From Shimia isoporae (GTDB lineage: Bacteria > Pseudomonadota > Alphaproteobacteria > Rhodobacterales > Rhodobacteraceae): a stretch of 64,000 nucleotides of DNA. Shown in pieces: positions 15,785 to 25,008 of the stretch. How positions within the stretch are numbered: position 1 is the stretch's first letter; each line of letters opens with the position of its first letter. The translations under genes were made by a program, and so were the position numbers. Below the pieces are notes generated by a model. That model was given only the letters and a program-made list of their open reading frames with translations, was not told where the DNA came from and did no database searches. The DNA lies in contig NZ_SMGR01000001.1 in assembly GCF_004346865.1 (NCBI RefSeq), positions 1 to 64,000 on the forward strand. Direction: 5' to 3'.

Positions 15785-17407
15785 TCAGCGCAGGATCATC
15801 TCCAGCGGCCACTGGATTTCGTGAGAAAGCTCGACATTGAAAGTCTGACCGGCTTCTAAAGTGTGCGCCCACATCAGTATGCCGCGCTGATCCTCGTATT
15901 GCGGATTCGTGGGCGTGGGAGTTGCCTGACTGGAAATCAGGAGATCCTGTTGCTCGGAGTACGGCACGCGACCGATAAGACGCAGGGCCCAAGATTGGTC
16001 AGTAAGGTTCTCGGCTGCAAGAATGCGTGTTTCGGTTTGCTGGTTGCGGGATGTCAGCACGCCTTTGTCGCCGGTGACTTTTTGAGTGACCGTGTCCGTA
16101 AGCCGCAGCCCGGGAATCGCGCCGAAGGATAGTTTGACGTCATCGCCTGCCGCCACCAATGGCATTTCATTTTGGGTGACAAACACGTCATTGAGATAGA
16201 AGTCGGCGGCTCCGTTCAGGATCAGCTCGCCGGAGGTGTTGACGCTTTCGGCCATGACAAAAGCGGTTTCGTCCCGCATCGGGTTGGCAAAGGCGTAGAC
16301 ATCTGAGGTGAGGTCGATTGTATCCAACGCGAGGCGAAGTGCCTCGGTGCCCGAGTTGATCGAGACCGGCGTCGGATAGACGTAGGTGGCGTTGATACCG
16401 TCGTCAAAGGTTGGGATGGCAGCGGTTTCCATCACCGGTTCCGCCATTTGGCTTTCGGCTTCGTCGACCATAGCCAGACGACCGGCATTTTTTGGCATTA
16501 CCGGTTGAGGTGTCTCGATGCGCCGCCGCCATGGAGCCAAGCCGGAAGGGGATGCCTGTGCGTTGGGGCGGCTCGTGGAGAGGGTGACGTCTACGTCGTT
16601 CCAATCCTCGCCGGTGTCCTGAAAGACAAAGACATTGCGATGAATGCGCAGTTCCGGAGCCTCACCGGTTGTGAGGTGCAAATCATAAACGGGTTGCCAG
16701 CCAGCGTCCCAATCGGTGCGGTGCACCAGTGTTACAGAGCCGTTGATTGGCTGGTCCGAGGACACTTCGGCGGCGAGCATGGATTTTTCGGTTTCTGGCG
16801 GCGTGAGGGCTTCTACGGTTGCGCGGGCATCGGACAGAGCTTCAGCCAAGTCTTCGAGGGTCTGTTCAAACGCGCGGGCCGCGCGCTGCGACGCTGCTGC
16901 CTCCTGTCGTGCTTTGAGCGTTTCCTGTCCGATGATGGCTAGGGTTTGTGTCAGGGCTTCGGGGCTGGCCGCATCCTGAGGACTTTGCAGGCGATTTAGA
17001 TATCCAAGGCGGGCATTTGCCGCATCGGCCTGCATCAGCACGTCGGCCTGCTCGTCGCGGGTCGCGCGCAGGGCGGCCTCGATCCGGTCGACTTCGGCTT
17101 TGGCGGCTTCAAGCGTTGCGCTGTCCAATTCAGCGATCGGCGGCACCTTGGCAAAGCGCACTGTAACCGCGCCAAGCGTCGCGCCGTCGATGGCGACCCG
17201 TACGGTGGTTGGATCGATCTCTTCGGGCAGGTTGGTGATCAGCAGGTCATGAGAGCCCGCAGGGGCGGTGAATGTGGCCGTGCGGGTCAGAGTGGCGCCG
17301 TCGGCATAGAGAGTGGCGGCGGAAACTGGCGCGCTCAGTGGAATTGTGTCCGCCCAGAGCGGCAAGGCAAAGGTGGTCAGGGCGACGGGGAGAAAATGTC
17401 TGGTCAT
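15785..17407 (-). CDS. DUF4139 / mucoidy-inhibitor-like exported protein
   Basis: 540 residues from the ATG at 17407, which begins a signal peptide (MTRHFLPVALTTFALPLWA) and has GAAAGG upstream. The N-terminal DUF4140-like beta domain (about 20-110) is followed by a coiled-coil segment (110-210, rich in Glu/Ala/Arg) and the C-terminal DUF4139 beta-sandwich with DWDAGWQPVYDL. The protein should be periplasmic or surface-bound. Relatives were called mucoidy inhibitor A, but the biochemical role is unknown. It is monocistronic. Confidence 0.85.
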   Translation of the reverse strand: MTRHFLPVALTTFALPLWADTIPLSAPVSAATLYADGATLTRTATFTAPAGSHDLLITNLPEEIDPTTVRVAIDGATLGAVTVRFAKVPPIAELDSATLEAAKAEVDRIEAALRATRDEQADVLMQADAANARLGYLNRLQSPQDAASPEALTQTLAIIGQETLKARQEAAASQRAARAFEQTLEDLAEALSDARATVEALTPPETEKSMLAAEVSSDQPINGSVTLVHRTDWDAGWQPVYDLHLTTGEAPELRIHRNVFVFQDTGEDWNDVDVTLSTSRPNAQASPSGLAPWRRRIETPQPVMPKNAGRLAMVDEAESQMAEPVMETAAIPTFDDGINATYVYPTPVSINSGTEALRLALDTIDLTSDVYAFANPMRDETAFVMAESVNTSGELILNGAADFYLNDVFVTQNEMPLVAAGDDVKLSFGAIPGLRLTDTVTQKVTGDKGVLTSRNQQTETRILAAENLTDQSWALRLIGRVPYSEQQDLLISSQATPTPTNPQYEDQRGILMWAHTLEAGQTFNVELSHEIQWPLEMILR

Positions 17408-17558
17408 GAAAAAGCCTTTCGGTACGGGTTGCCTCAAAGGGAACACGTGTCGAGGAAGGCTGGCAAGTCAGTGGTGCCTGAGCTGCATGGATCGGCGGAG
17501 CAGTGCTTGTTTTGGCGAGGTGCAACGAATTGACGTCAGGCGCCTCCAGGATACGGCA

Positions 17559-17590
17559 ACAAAAAAGGCGCTCCGAGCGGAGCGCCTTTT
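17559..17590 (-). terminator. asd: bidirectional terminator downstream of asd
   Basis: Arms AAAAGGCGCTCC (17563-17574) and GGAGCGCCTTTT (17579-17590) form a 12-bp stem whose flanks are A-rich on one side and T-rich on the other. On the minus strand it ends in TTTTTT, serving the asd transcript. Confidence 0.88.
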
Positions 17591-17612
17591 GTATTCTCGT
17601 TTCTGACAGGGC

Positions 17613-18635
17613 TTAGCCCTTTTTCAGCACTTCGCGGCCAAGCGTCTCGGCAATCTGTACGGCGTTCAGCGCCGCGCCTTTGCGCAGGTTGTCAGAGACA
17701 CACCAAAGGTTGATGCCGTTTTCGACCGTGCTGTCCTGACGGATGCGCGAGATGAAGGTGGCGAAGTCGCCAACACATTCTTTCGGGGTGACGTAGCCAC
17801 CGTCTTCGCGCTTGTCGATCACCATAATACCGGGCGCCTGCCGCAGGATGTCGCGTGCTTCATCCTCATCAAGGAAATCCTCGAATTCGATGTTGATCGA
17901 TTCCGAGTGACCCACAAAGACCGGTACGCGGACGCAGGTCGCGGTGACTTTGATGTCCTTGTCGACAATCTTTTTGGTCTCGGCGACCATTTTCCACTCT
18001 TCTTTGGTGGACCCGTCATCCATGAATACGTCGATATGCGGGATCACGTTGAAGGCGATTTCCTTGGTGTAGACCTTTGGCGGCACATCGTTGACGGGGT
18101 TGTAGACGGCTTTGGTCTGTTCCCACAGTTCGTCCATCGCGTCCTTGCCGGAGCCGGACACGGATTGGTAGGTCGAGACAACAACGCGCTTGATCTTTGC
18201 GCGGTCGTGCAGCGGTTTCAGAGCGACAACCATCTGCGCCGTGGAGCAGTTCGGGTTGGCAATGATGTTTTTCTTGGAATAGCCGTGGATCGCATCCGCA
18301 TTACACTCGGGCACGATCAACGGTACGTCCGGGTCGTAGCGGTAGAGCGAGCTGTTGTCGATGACGACACAGCCGGCGGCCGCTGCGATGGGGGCGTATT
18401 TCTTGGTGGCGTCTGACCCGATGGCAAACAGCGCCATATCCCAACCGGAGAAATCGAATTGCTCGATGTCCTGGGTTTTCAGGGTTTTGTCGCCGAAGGT
18501 GACTTCGGTGCCAAGCGAACGGCGGCTGGCCAAAACGGCAAGCTCGTCCACCGGAAACTGGCGTTCCGCCAGGATGTTCAGCATTTCGCGGCCCACATTG
18601 CCCGTGGCGCCAGCGACGACGACGCGATAACCCAT
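17613..18635 (-). CDS. asd: aspartate-semialdehyde dehydrogenase
   Basis: 340 residues, the usual length. The NADP motif GATGNVG lies at 9-15 and the catalytic Cys130 in ANPNCSTAQ. The later His-containing IPHIDVFM and the SGSGKDA segment are conserved. It reduces aspartyl phosphate to aspartate semialdehyde, the branch to lysine/diaminopimelate, threonine and methionine, in the cytoplasm. It is monocistronic, followed by a strong terminator. No aspartokinase or leuB gene is adjacent. Confidence 0.96.
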   Translation of the reverse strand: MGYRVVVAGATGNVGREMLNILAERQFPVDELAVLASRRSLGTEVTFGDKTLKTQDIEQFDFSGWDMALFAIGSDATKKYAPIAAAAGCVVIDNSSLYRYDPDVPLIVPECNADAIHGYSKKNIIANPNCSTAQMVVALKPLHDRAKIKRVVVSTYQSVSGSGKDAMDELWEQTKAVYNPVNDVPPKVYTKEIAFNVIPHIDVFMDDGSTKEEWKMVAETKKIVDKDIKVTATCVRVPVFVGHSESINIEFEDFLDEDEARDILRQAPGIMVIDKREDGGYVTPKECVGDFATFISRIRQDSTVENGINLWCVSDNLRKGAALNAVQIAETLGREVLKKG

Positions 18636-18767
18636 GGTAGGTCTCCATTGTTTAGGACGCGCTCTCTTAGCCGCGTTTTTCCCTAAGAAAAAGGGGGCGG
18701 ATGGCGAAAATTGCTGATGTGGCGTATTTGCGTTTGCGATTGATGCGCAGGTTTCCGCTTTAGCGGA

Positions 18768-19940
18768 TTAATCGGTGCTGTCGCGGGAAAACAGGTAAAT
18801 CGCGAGGCCGAAAATCAAGAGGGCCGCGAATCCTCCGAACAGAACCTGATAGGCCAGGGTCGGATCTGTGGGCGCAATGGCAGCGTGCAGACGCCCGGAC
18901 CCGAATTGCGCGACCCCAACGCCACCAATGCCGAAAAGGTTCATGAGCGTGACACCGCGTCCTGTAAGATGGGGCGGGAAAAAGCTGCGTGCGTGGGCAA
19001 TGACAACGGGAAAGGCCCCGCCAAAAAATCCCATGGCTGAGAGAAGCGCGACCGAGAGGACCGCATTTTTTTCCACGAATGGCACAAGGGCAAGCAATGC
19101 CACGACCATCATTGAGCTGCCGCCGAAGATCACCCATTTGCGTGTCCCGAAAATGCGGTCCGCAGGCCCGTAGGCGAGTGTACCGAGGATCATGGCAATC
19201 CCCATGACAAGCGTGGCCTGCCCGATGCCGACAGTCGACATAGCAAAGACATCATCCAGATATGGCCCGATCCAAAGGCCGCGGATTGCGGCGGTGGGCA
19301 TATAGTTCACAAACATGAAGGGGATGATGAACCACAGAACCGGCATTTTGAGCAGGTCCAGCACAGAACCTTTTTCTTCGCTGTCGATTTTTGGAGGGTC
19401 TTGCACCATTTGCCAAAGTCCGACGGCGATCGCCGAACTCATCGCTGCCAGCGACCAGAGGGTTGCGCGCCAGCCAAAGGTTTCCACAGCAAAGGCCGTT
19501 GGGTAAGCCGCGACGAGGTTTCCGACCGAGCCGACACCCAGCATGAGCGCCGCAAGTGTCGCGAATTTGGCCGGAGGATAGCTGCGCGCGAAAATAAAGT
19601 AGCTGGCCATGAGCACCGGCGAGCAGCCGACGCCGATCAGACCCATGGCGATCGAGACATGAATGGGTTGCGTGGCAAGTGCAAACAGCGCGGCGCCTCC
19701 GCCGCCGCCAACCAGCAGAAGGACAGCGGACGTGCGACGGGGGCCGTATTTGTCGAGCCAAGCCCCAACGGGAATTTGCATGGCCGCAAAGATCAGGAAC
19801 CAGAGGCCTGACGCAAAAGCGAGGTCGGCCGGAGTTGCACCGATATCCGCCTCAAGGACCTGGGTCAGCACCGCCAGAAAGGCGCGAAAAAACTGGCTGA
19901 GCACATAAGCAAGGCACAGCAGGATCATATCGTTGCGCAT
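18768..19940 (-). CDS. MFS transporter
   Basis: 390 residues from the ATG at 19940, preceded by GGGAGAGA; 53 further open codons upstream are disregarded. About 12 membrane helices; the MFS motif after helix 2 reads GAWLDKYGPRRTS, with the conserved D and R residues. The second half repeats the fold (GPADRIFGTRKW). It is similar in layout to nitrate/cyanate-type or sugar-type carriers, but no substrate can be assigned. It is divergent from the DUF3095 gene with 176 bases between starts. Confidence 0.85.
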   Translation of the reverse strand: MRNDMILLCLAYVLSQFFRAFLAVLTQVLEADIGATPADLAFASGLWFLIFAAMQIPVGAWLDKYGPRRTSAVLLLVGGGGGAALFALATQPIHVSIAMGLIGVGCSPVLMASYFIFARSYPPAKFATLAALMLGVGSVGNLVAAYPTAFAVETFGWRATLWSLAAMSSAIAVGLWQMVQDPPKIDSEEKGSVLDLLKMPVLWFIIPFMFVNYMPTAAIRGLWIGPYLDDVFAMSTVGIGQATLVMGIAMILGTLAYGPADRIFGTRKWVIFGGSSMMVVALLALVPFVEKNAVLSVALLSAMGFFGGAFPVVIAHARSFFPPHLTGRGVTLMNLFGIGGVGVAQFGSGRLHAAIAPTDPTLAYQVLFGGFAALLIFGLAIYLFSRDSTD

Positions 19941-20116
19941 GAAGTCTCTCTCCCTGAGGCGCGACTTGATCCGAAAGGCGGAGGAATGACAAGGGGCCAT
20001 TGTGCGGCTGTGTTCACGCGAGTGTGCAGCAATGTGTAAACACCAAAACTTGCGCCACACCGTAATGGTGCCATCTGGCTTTTCAGGGAGGGGTTCCAAA
20101 AAGGGGCTCTAGGACA

Positions 20117-21256
20117 ATGTTTTTCAATCAATCAACGCAGGACTATTACGAAAATCTGCCGCGCACGGATGATTTCGACAGCCTGAGTGATCTGAAGCGG
20201 TATGTGCCGCTTCCGGATGATTGGGTTGTAGGGGTTGCCGATGTTGTCGGGTCGACCCACGAAATCGCACGCGGGCGGTACAAGGTCGTGAACATGGTCG
20301 GCGCGGCCGTGATTTCCGCGCAGATCAACGCCGCACAAGGTGCTGCGCTTCCCTTTGTGTTTGGCGGTGACGGGGCAGGTTTTGCAGTCTGGCCGACACA
20401 GCGGCGGGCGGCAGAACGGGCATTGGATTCTGTTCGGCGCTGGGCGCGCAAAGAATTCGAAATCGAATTGCGGGTTGCCATGGTGTCCGTTGCAGATGTG
20501 CGGGCGGCAGGGCGTGACGTGCGCGTGGCCCGCTATGCGCCGAGCAAGGGCGTGGATTATGCAATGTTCTCTGGCGGTGGTCTCGCCTGGGCCGAAGCAC
20601 AGATGAAAGCAGGCCACATGGGGGTCGATGAGGACACGGCGGTAGAAGACACGCCGGATCTCACCGGGTTGAGCTGTCGTTGGTCGAATGTGAAGTCGGA
20701 ACGCGGTGCCATCCTGTCGCTCGTGGTTGAGCCGCAAGAGGACGTGCCGGAAGCATGTTTCGCGAAGATCGCGGAGGCCGTTCTTGAGGCCAGCCAGACA
20801 GAGCCTCGCGCAATGCACCCTGTACCTCGTGTCGGGCCGGAGGCGCGTTTTCCACCACCGGGGATGACGATTGAAGCACGGGTGCGCCAAGGTGGTCCGG
20901 TCGCATGGAAGCTGGGAAAGCTGCTTGTCGAGAACATGCTGATCTGGGCGCTGATGAAGTCCCGTGGTGTCGGCAACTTCGACCCCACAGCCTACCGTGC
21001 GGAAGTGGCCGAGAATGCGGATTTCCGAAAGTTCGACGATGGGTTGAAGATGACGCTTGATTGCGACGCGGAAACGCAGGCGCGGATAGAAAAGGTGTTG
21101 CGCAAGGCAAAATCCGCGGGGTTGGTGCGTTACGGTTTGCACGCGCAGTCAGAGGCGATGATGACCTGTTTTGTACCCTCGGCCACTGAAAGCAACCACA
21201 TGCACTTTGTGGATGGTGCCGCCGGTGGTTATGCGCAGGCAGCCGCGCGGCTTTGA
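20117..21256 (+). CDS. DUF3095 protein with a nucleotidyl-cyclase-like fold
   Basis: 379 residues, matching the DUF3095 family. Two motifs resemble class III nucleotidyl cyclases: VADVVGST at 40-47, like the metal-binding D-x-x-G-x-T, and FGGDGAGF at 82-89, like the G-D-G turn. They are separated by a helix of the right size. The C-terminal third is less conserved. Cytoplasmic; whether it makes a cyclic nucleotide is not known. It is monocistronic and converges on the ABC permease gene. The N-terminal boundary is taken as the ATG at 20117. Confidence 0.8.
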   Translation: MFFNQSTQDYYENLPRTDDFDSLSDLKRYVPLPDDWVVGVADVVGSTHEIARGRYKVVNMVGAAVISAQINAAQGAALPFVFGGDGAGFAVWPTQRRAAERALDSVRRWARKEFEIELRVAMVSVADVRAAGRDVRVARYAPSKGVDYAMFSGGGLAWAEAQMKAGHMGVDEDTAVEDTPDLTGLSCRWSNVKSERGAILSLVVEPQEDVPEACFAKIAEAVLEASQTEPRAMHPVPRVGPEARFPPPGMTIEARVRQGGPVAWKLGKLLVENMLIWALMKSRGVGNFDPTAYRAEVAENADFRKFDDGLKMTLDCDAETQARIEKVLRKAKSAGLVRYGLHAQSEAMMTCFVPSATESNHMHFVDGAAGGYAQAAARL

Positions 21257-21265
21257 GCCGCGCGG
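21243..21265. terminator. hairpin spanning the DUF3095 stop codon
   Basis: Arms CCGCGCGGC (21243-21251) and GCCGCGCGG (21257-21265) pair perfectly around the TGA stop at 21254-21256. No T-tract follows on either strand, so intrinsic termination is uncertain; it sits between convergent genes. Confidence 0.45.
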
Positions 21266-21277
21266 TCGGGAGCCGTG

Positions 21278-22345
21278 TCAGGTTCTGCCTTGCCTGAGGC
21301 GGCCGACAATGCCTGTTGGGAAGAAGTAGACCGACAGGATGAACAGCACACCCAGCCACAGGAGCCAGCGGTCTGCATTCAGCAGTTCCGGCAGGATCGG
21401 AAGGGCTGAAACGGCACTGCCTGCAACGTCCATGAGGCCCTGCAGGTAGTTTTGCGCCAACACGAAGATGGTCGCGCCGATTACAGCACCATACATTGTT
21501 CCCATGCCTCCGATCACGACCATCAGCAGGATGTCGATCATGATCTCCATCGAGAGGGTGGTATCGGGCCCGACGTAGCGCAGCCAGATCGCGTAAAGCG
21601 CTCCTGCCAGAGCTGCTATGGCAGCCGAAAGGCAGGTGGCCGCGACACGGTAGTGCACGACTCTGTACCCGATGGCTTCGGCGCGGAAGTCGTTTTCGCG
21701 GATGGCGAGCAGAACCCGACCGAAGGGCGAGTGTACGATGCGAAGCATCAACAGGAACAGGATCAGGCAGGACCCGAATACAAGGTAGTACTTCAGCAGT
21801 TTGCCGTTGGCTTTGACACCGAGGATTTCGCCGTCAGCGAACTTGAAAGCAGGCCCCAGTGCGCGAGGAATTTTGAACGACAGCCCATCTTCGCCGCCAG
21901 TCAGGCCAGAAAGCTGGCTGACCAGAACTGCGACGGCGGAGGCCACAGCGAGCGTGATCATCGCAAAGAAGATAGCGCGGACTCGCAAGCTGAACAGGCC
22001 GATGACCAAGGCCAGGAGCGCGGCAAGTGCTGCGCCCGCAAGTGCGCCGACAATGAGCGCGTCAAATCCACGTCCCATGTGCGTGCTTGCAAGGGCGACG
22101 CCGTAGGCTCCCAGTCCAAAGAACATGGTATGGGCAAAGCTCACGATGCCGCCGTATCCGAGCAACAGATCGTAGCTCGCCACCAGAACGATGAAGATGC
22201 AGATGCGGGCGGCGGTGTCTACCGAGCGCACGCCGGGGAATAGAAACGGCGCGAAGGCAAGGCAAAACAGAATAGCCACAAGCAGGACCGCCAGAACGGT
22301 GGAGCGCGGCATGTCGCCGGAGAGAAGTTTGCTCAGCATGGTCAT
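21278..22345 (-). CDS. livM: branched-chain amino acid type ABC transporter permease (LivM family)
   Basis: 355 residues from the ATG at 22345, which overlaps the livH stop as ATGA. It has about 9-10 membrane helices and the LivM-typical C-terminal EAIGYRV/NDFRAEAIG block (cytoplasmic coupling region) and GGMGTMYGAV. It is the last gene of a five-gene transport operon. An upstream ATG at 22384 would overlap livH by 43 bases and is less likely. Confidence 0.9.
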   Translation of the reverse strand: MTMLSKLLSGDMPRSTVLAVLLVAILFCLAFAPFLFPGVRSVDTAARICIFIVLVASYDLLLGYGGIVSFAHTMFFGLGAYGVALASTHMGRGFDALIVGALAGAALAALLALVIGLFSLRVRAIFFAMITLAVASAVAVLVSQLSGLTGGEDGLSFKIPRALGPAFKFADGEILGVKANGKLLKYYLVFGSCLILFLLMLRIVHSPFGRVLLAIRENDFRAEAIGYRVVHYRVAATCLSAAIAALAGALYAIWLRYVGPDTTLSMEIMIDILLMVVIGGMGTMYGAVIGATIFVLAQNYLQGLMDVAGSAVSALPILPELLNADRWLLWLGVLFILSVYFFPTGIVGRLRQGRT

Positions 22346-23373
22346 TTCGCCTTTACCACCGGGATCATCCCCATCGGACGCCACATCAGGATTGCGACCA
22401 TCAGGGCGATGTTTGAAATCAGCGCAGCCTTGGGTTCAAGGAAGGCAACGTAGTTCTGCATCAGACCCACCAGAAGCGCGCCGATAAAGCAGCCTTCGAC
22501 GGAGCCGAGCCCGCCGATGATCACCACGATGAAGACCAGGATCATGGTCTGGTTGCCCATGTGGGCGGTAATGACTTCCTGATAGAGACCCCAAAGAACG
22601 CCGCCCAAACCGGCGAGTGCGGAACCGGCAATAAAGACGCCGATGAACACCATCCGCAGGCGGTATCCCAAGGCCTCGACCATTTCGCCGTTTTCTACAC
22701 CGGCTCGAACGATCAGGCCGATCTTGGTGCGACGCAGGACAAAGCGCATGGCGGCAAAGATCACGATGCCGATTGCCACTGCGACAAGTCGGTACTTTTC
22801 GAGTGCCGCGCCTGCGAAGGTGATCGCGCCTTTCAGCGCTTCGGGACGGGTGATGTAGATTTCTTCCGGTCCCCAAAGCACGATAATGAGCTGTTCGACG
22901 ACGATCAGACCCCCCATTGTCACAAGGATCTGTTTGAGGTGGTGGCCGTAAACCGGTTTCACAATCACCCGCTCGAATGCCCAGCCCATCAGACCCGTGG
23001 CGGCCATTGCGCCGACAATCGCGACCATGAGCGCAGTGAGGTTCAGTGCCAGAGCGCTGGCGCCAGTCATGTGCTCGAGCAGCAAAAGGAAACTGACCCC
23101 CACGAAGGCGCCAACCGAGACGAAAGCACCGTGGCCGAAGTTGATGACATCCATCAGGCCAAAGACCAGTGTCAGACCAGATGCCATGATGAAAATCATC
23201 ATGCCCATTGCAAGGCCTGAAACCGTGAGTGTGAGCCAGCTTGATGTGGCGGGTATTGCAATCAGCCCGAGTAGCATCAAGCCAATGACCAAAAGGACTG
23301 GCGCATGTGGGGCGAGACGCTCGCCCAGCGACATGCGCGCCATTGTCGGGGTGTGATCCGGTGCGGCGCTCAT
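22342..23373 (-). CDS. livH: branched-chain amino acid type ABC transporter permease (LivH family)
   Basis: 343 residues with GAGGAG before the ATG. About 8-9 transmembrane helices; the LivH signatures FGLMDVINFGHGAFVSVGAF and GGLGSVEGCFIGALLVG are present, together with the conserved EALGYR coupling loop. It pairs with LivM to form the membrane channel. The N-terminal 30 residues (MSAAPDHTPTM...) are a short cytoplasmic tail. The gene lies 61 bases downstream of the livF-like ATPase. Confidence 0.92.
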   Translation of the reverse strand: MSAAPDHTPTMARMSLGERLAPHAPVLLVIGLMLLGLIAIPATSSWLTLTVSGLAMGMMIFIMASGLTLVFGLMDVINFGHGAFVSVGAFVGVSFLLLLEHMTGASALALNLTALMVAIVGAMAATGLMGWAFERVIVKPVYGHHLKQILVTMGGLIVVEQLIIVLWGPEEIYITRPEALKGAITFAGAALEKYRLVAVAIGIVIFAAMRFVLRRTKIGLIVRAGVENGEMVEALGYRLRMVFIGVFIAGSALAGLGGVLWGLYQEVITAHMGNQTMILVFIVVIIGGLGSVEGCFIGALLVGLMQNYVAFLEPKAALISNIALMVAILMWRPMGMIPVVKAK

Positions 23374-23434
23374 GAGCGGCTCCTCGGGGTTCGTGTTCCA
23401 GTTTCTTCAGAGTTGGCGAGTGTGGTAAGGCGCA

Positions 23435-24157
23435 TCAGTGGGCCTCCACGCTCAGGCCCATCAGCCGTTCCTGCAATGCCGCGTCGGTTGCCAGTTCAGA
23501 CATCTGCCCGGACCAGATCATGCGACCGTCATCCATCACGTTGGCGGTGTCGCCAAGTGCTTTGGCCACAGCGAAGTTCTGTTCCACCAAGAGGATCGAC
23601 GCCCCCTGATCTTTCAGTTCCTTGAGGGCGCGGGCCATCGTCGTGATAATCGCCGGAGCGAGGCCCTTGGTGGGTTCGTCGATCAGATAGAGCTGACGCT
23701 CTTCGATCATGGCACGGGCGATAGTGAGCATTTGTTTCTGCCCGCCCGAGAGTGTGCCCGCGTCTTTTTTCCAGAAGGTTTCCAGCGCGGGAAACACAGT
23801 GAAAAGCCACTGTAAGCGGGATTGATCAATCGGACCGGAAACCGCGGCGAGGATCATGTTTTCCTCAACGGTCAGGTCGGCAAAAATACCCATGTCCTCG
23901 GGAACAAACCCGACACCCAACCGCGCAATGGCAGGGGTCGGCAGTTTTGTAATGTCCTGACCGTCAAAAAGGATTGCGCCTTTGTGGGCCCGCCAATGGC
24001 CGATTATTGAGCGCAAAGTGGTGGTCTTGCCGACGCCGTTGCGACCAAGAAGCATGGTGACCTGGCCGCGCGGAACCTCGAGATCCACCCCTTGCAGAAT
24101 GTGGTATTGGGCGATGTTGGTGAATACACCGTCGAGTTTGAGGATTGGGTCAGACAT
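23435..24157 (-). CDS. livF: ABC transporter ATP-binding protein (LivF family)
   Basis: 240 residues from the ATG at 24157, which overlaps the upstream livG-like stop by 8 bases. Walker A is GRNGVGKTT, signature LSGGQKQML, Walker B LYLIDEP, D-loop KGLAPAI, with LLVEQNF as the H-loop region variant usual for LivF. It binds and hydrolyses ATP with LivG to drive import. The ORF is open 33 codons upstream, inside livG, and not used. Confidence 0.92.
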   Translation of the reverse strand: MSDPILKLDGVFTNIAQYHILQGVDLEVPRGQVTMLLGRNGVGKTTTLRSIIGHWRAHKGAILFDGQDITKLPTPAIARLGVGFVPEDMGIFADLTVEENMILAAVSGPIDQSRLQWLFTVFPALETFWKKDAGTLSGGQKQMLTIARAMIEERQLYLIDEPTKGLAPAIITTMARALKELKDQGASILLVEQNFAVAKALGDTANVMDDGRMIWSGQMSELATDAALQERLMGLSVEAH

Positions 24158-24926
24158 TGGCCAATGCTCCTTCGAGATCGCGACCCATATAGGCTTCCTG
24201 CACAACATCGGAGGCCATGACTTCGGCGGGTTCGCCGTCGGCGGCCAGCGCACCATTGTGCAAAACGATGATCCGGTCAGCCAGCGTGCGGATCACGTCC
24301 ATCTTGTGCTCAACCAGCAGGATCGACCTGTCTTTGCGGTGTTTCAGATCGGCGATGAGATCAAGCACGACAGGGGCTTCGTCTACCGACATGCCCGCAG
24401 TGGGTTCGTCAAACATATAAACCAGCGGGTCGAGCGCGATCAGCAGGGCCACTTCGAGCTTGCGCTGGTCGCCGTGAGACAGTTCGGAGACAATCTGATG
24501 CGCCTGATCCGTCAGGCGGACGCGGTCGACAATTTCCATAGCCGGGGTCGTCAGGTCATCGTGTGTGGAGGCCATCGAGAACATGTTGAACCCACGGCCG
24601 GCCTTGGATTGAATCACAAGACGCACGTTTTCGAGCACATTCAGGTTGGGAAATAGGTTTGTCAGCTGAAATGCGCGGCCGATGCCCAGATGCGTGCGCT
24701 GGGCGACAGACATGCGAGAAATGTCGTGCCCGTTGAGCATGACGCGCCCTTCGGACGCGGGGATCTGGCCGGAGATCAGGTTGAAGTAAGTGGTCTTGCC
24801 TGCGCCATTGGGGCCGACAATCGCGGTCAGTTCTCCAGTGTTGAAGCTGCAGGAGATATGGTCCACTGCGACATGGCCGCCAAAGCGAACGGTCAGGTCG
24901 GTGGTTTCCAGAATAGCGTGTGACAT
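24150..24926 (-). CDS. livG: ABC transporter ATP-binding protein (LivG family)
   Basis: 258 residues. Walker A GPNGAGKTT, a variant signature ELSHGDQRKLE (LSHGD for LSGGQ, usual in LivG), Walker B YMFDEPTAGMS, and LLVEHKMDVI with the switch His. It forms the heterodimeric ATPase with LivF. It is translated 82 bases after the binding-protein gene, across a hairpin that probably reduces its expression relative to the binding protein. Confidence 0.92.
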   Translation of the reverse strand: MSHAILETTDLTVRFGGHVAVDHISCSFNTGELTAIVGPNGAGKTTYFNLISGQIPASEGRVMLNGHDISRMSVAQRTHLGIGRAFQLTNLFPNLNVLENVRLVIQSKAGRGFNMFSMASTHDDLTTPAMEIVDRVRLTDQAHQIVSELSHGDQRKLEVALLIALDPLVYMFDEPTAGMSVDEAPVVLDLIADLKHRKDRSILLVEHKMDVIRTLADRIIVLHNGALAADGEPAEVMASDVVQEAYMGRDLEGALANV

Positions 24927-24963
24927 GAGGCTTCTTTCCGACGCGGTGTCGGTGACAAAGGAA

Positions 24964-24990
24964 ACCCGGCGACAGTCAGAGCCGCCGGGT
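24964..24990 (-). terminator. attenuating hairpin between binding protein and livG
   Basis: Arms ACCCGGCG (24964-24971) and CGCCGGGT (24983-24990) pair perfectly with an 11-base loop. On the minus strand TTTCCTTT follows. Such partial terminators or mRNA stabilisers commonly follow periplasmic binding protein genes and keep the binding protein in excess. Confidence 0.6.
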
Positions 24991-25008
24991 CAGATATTGG
25001 GGAGTTTA

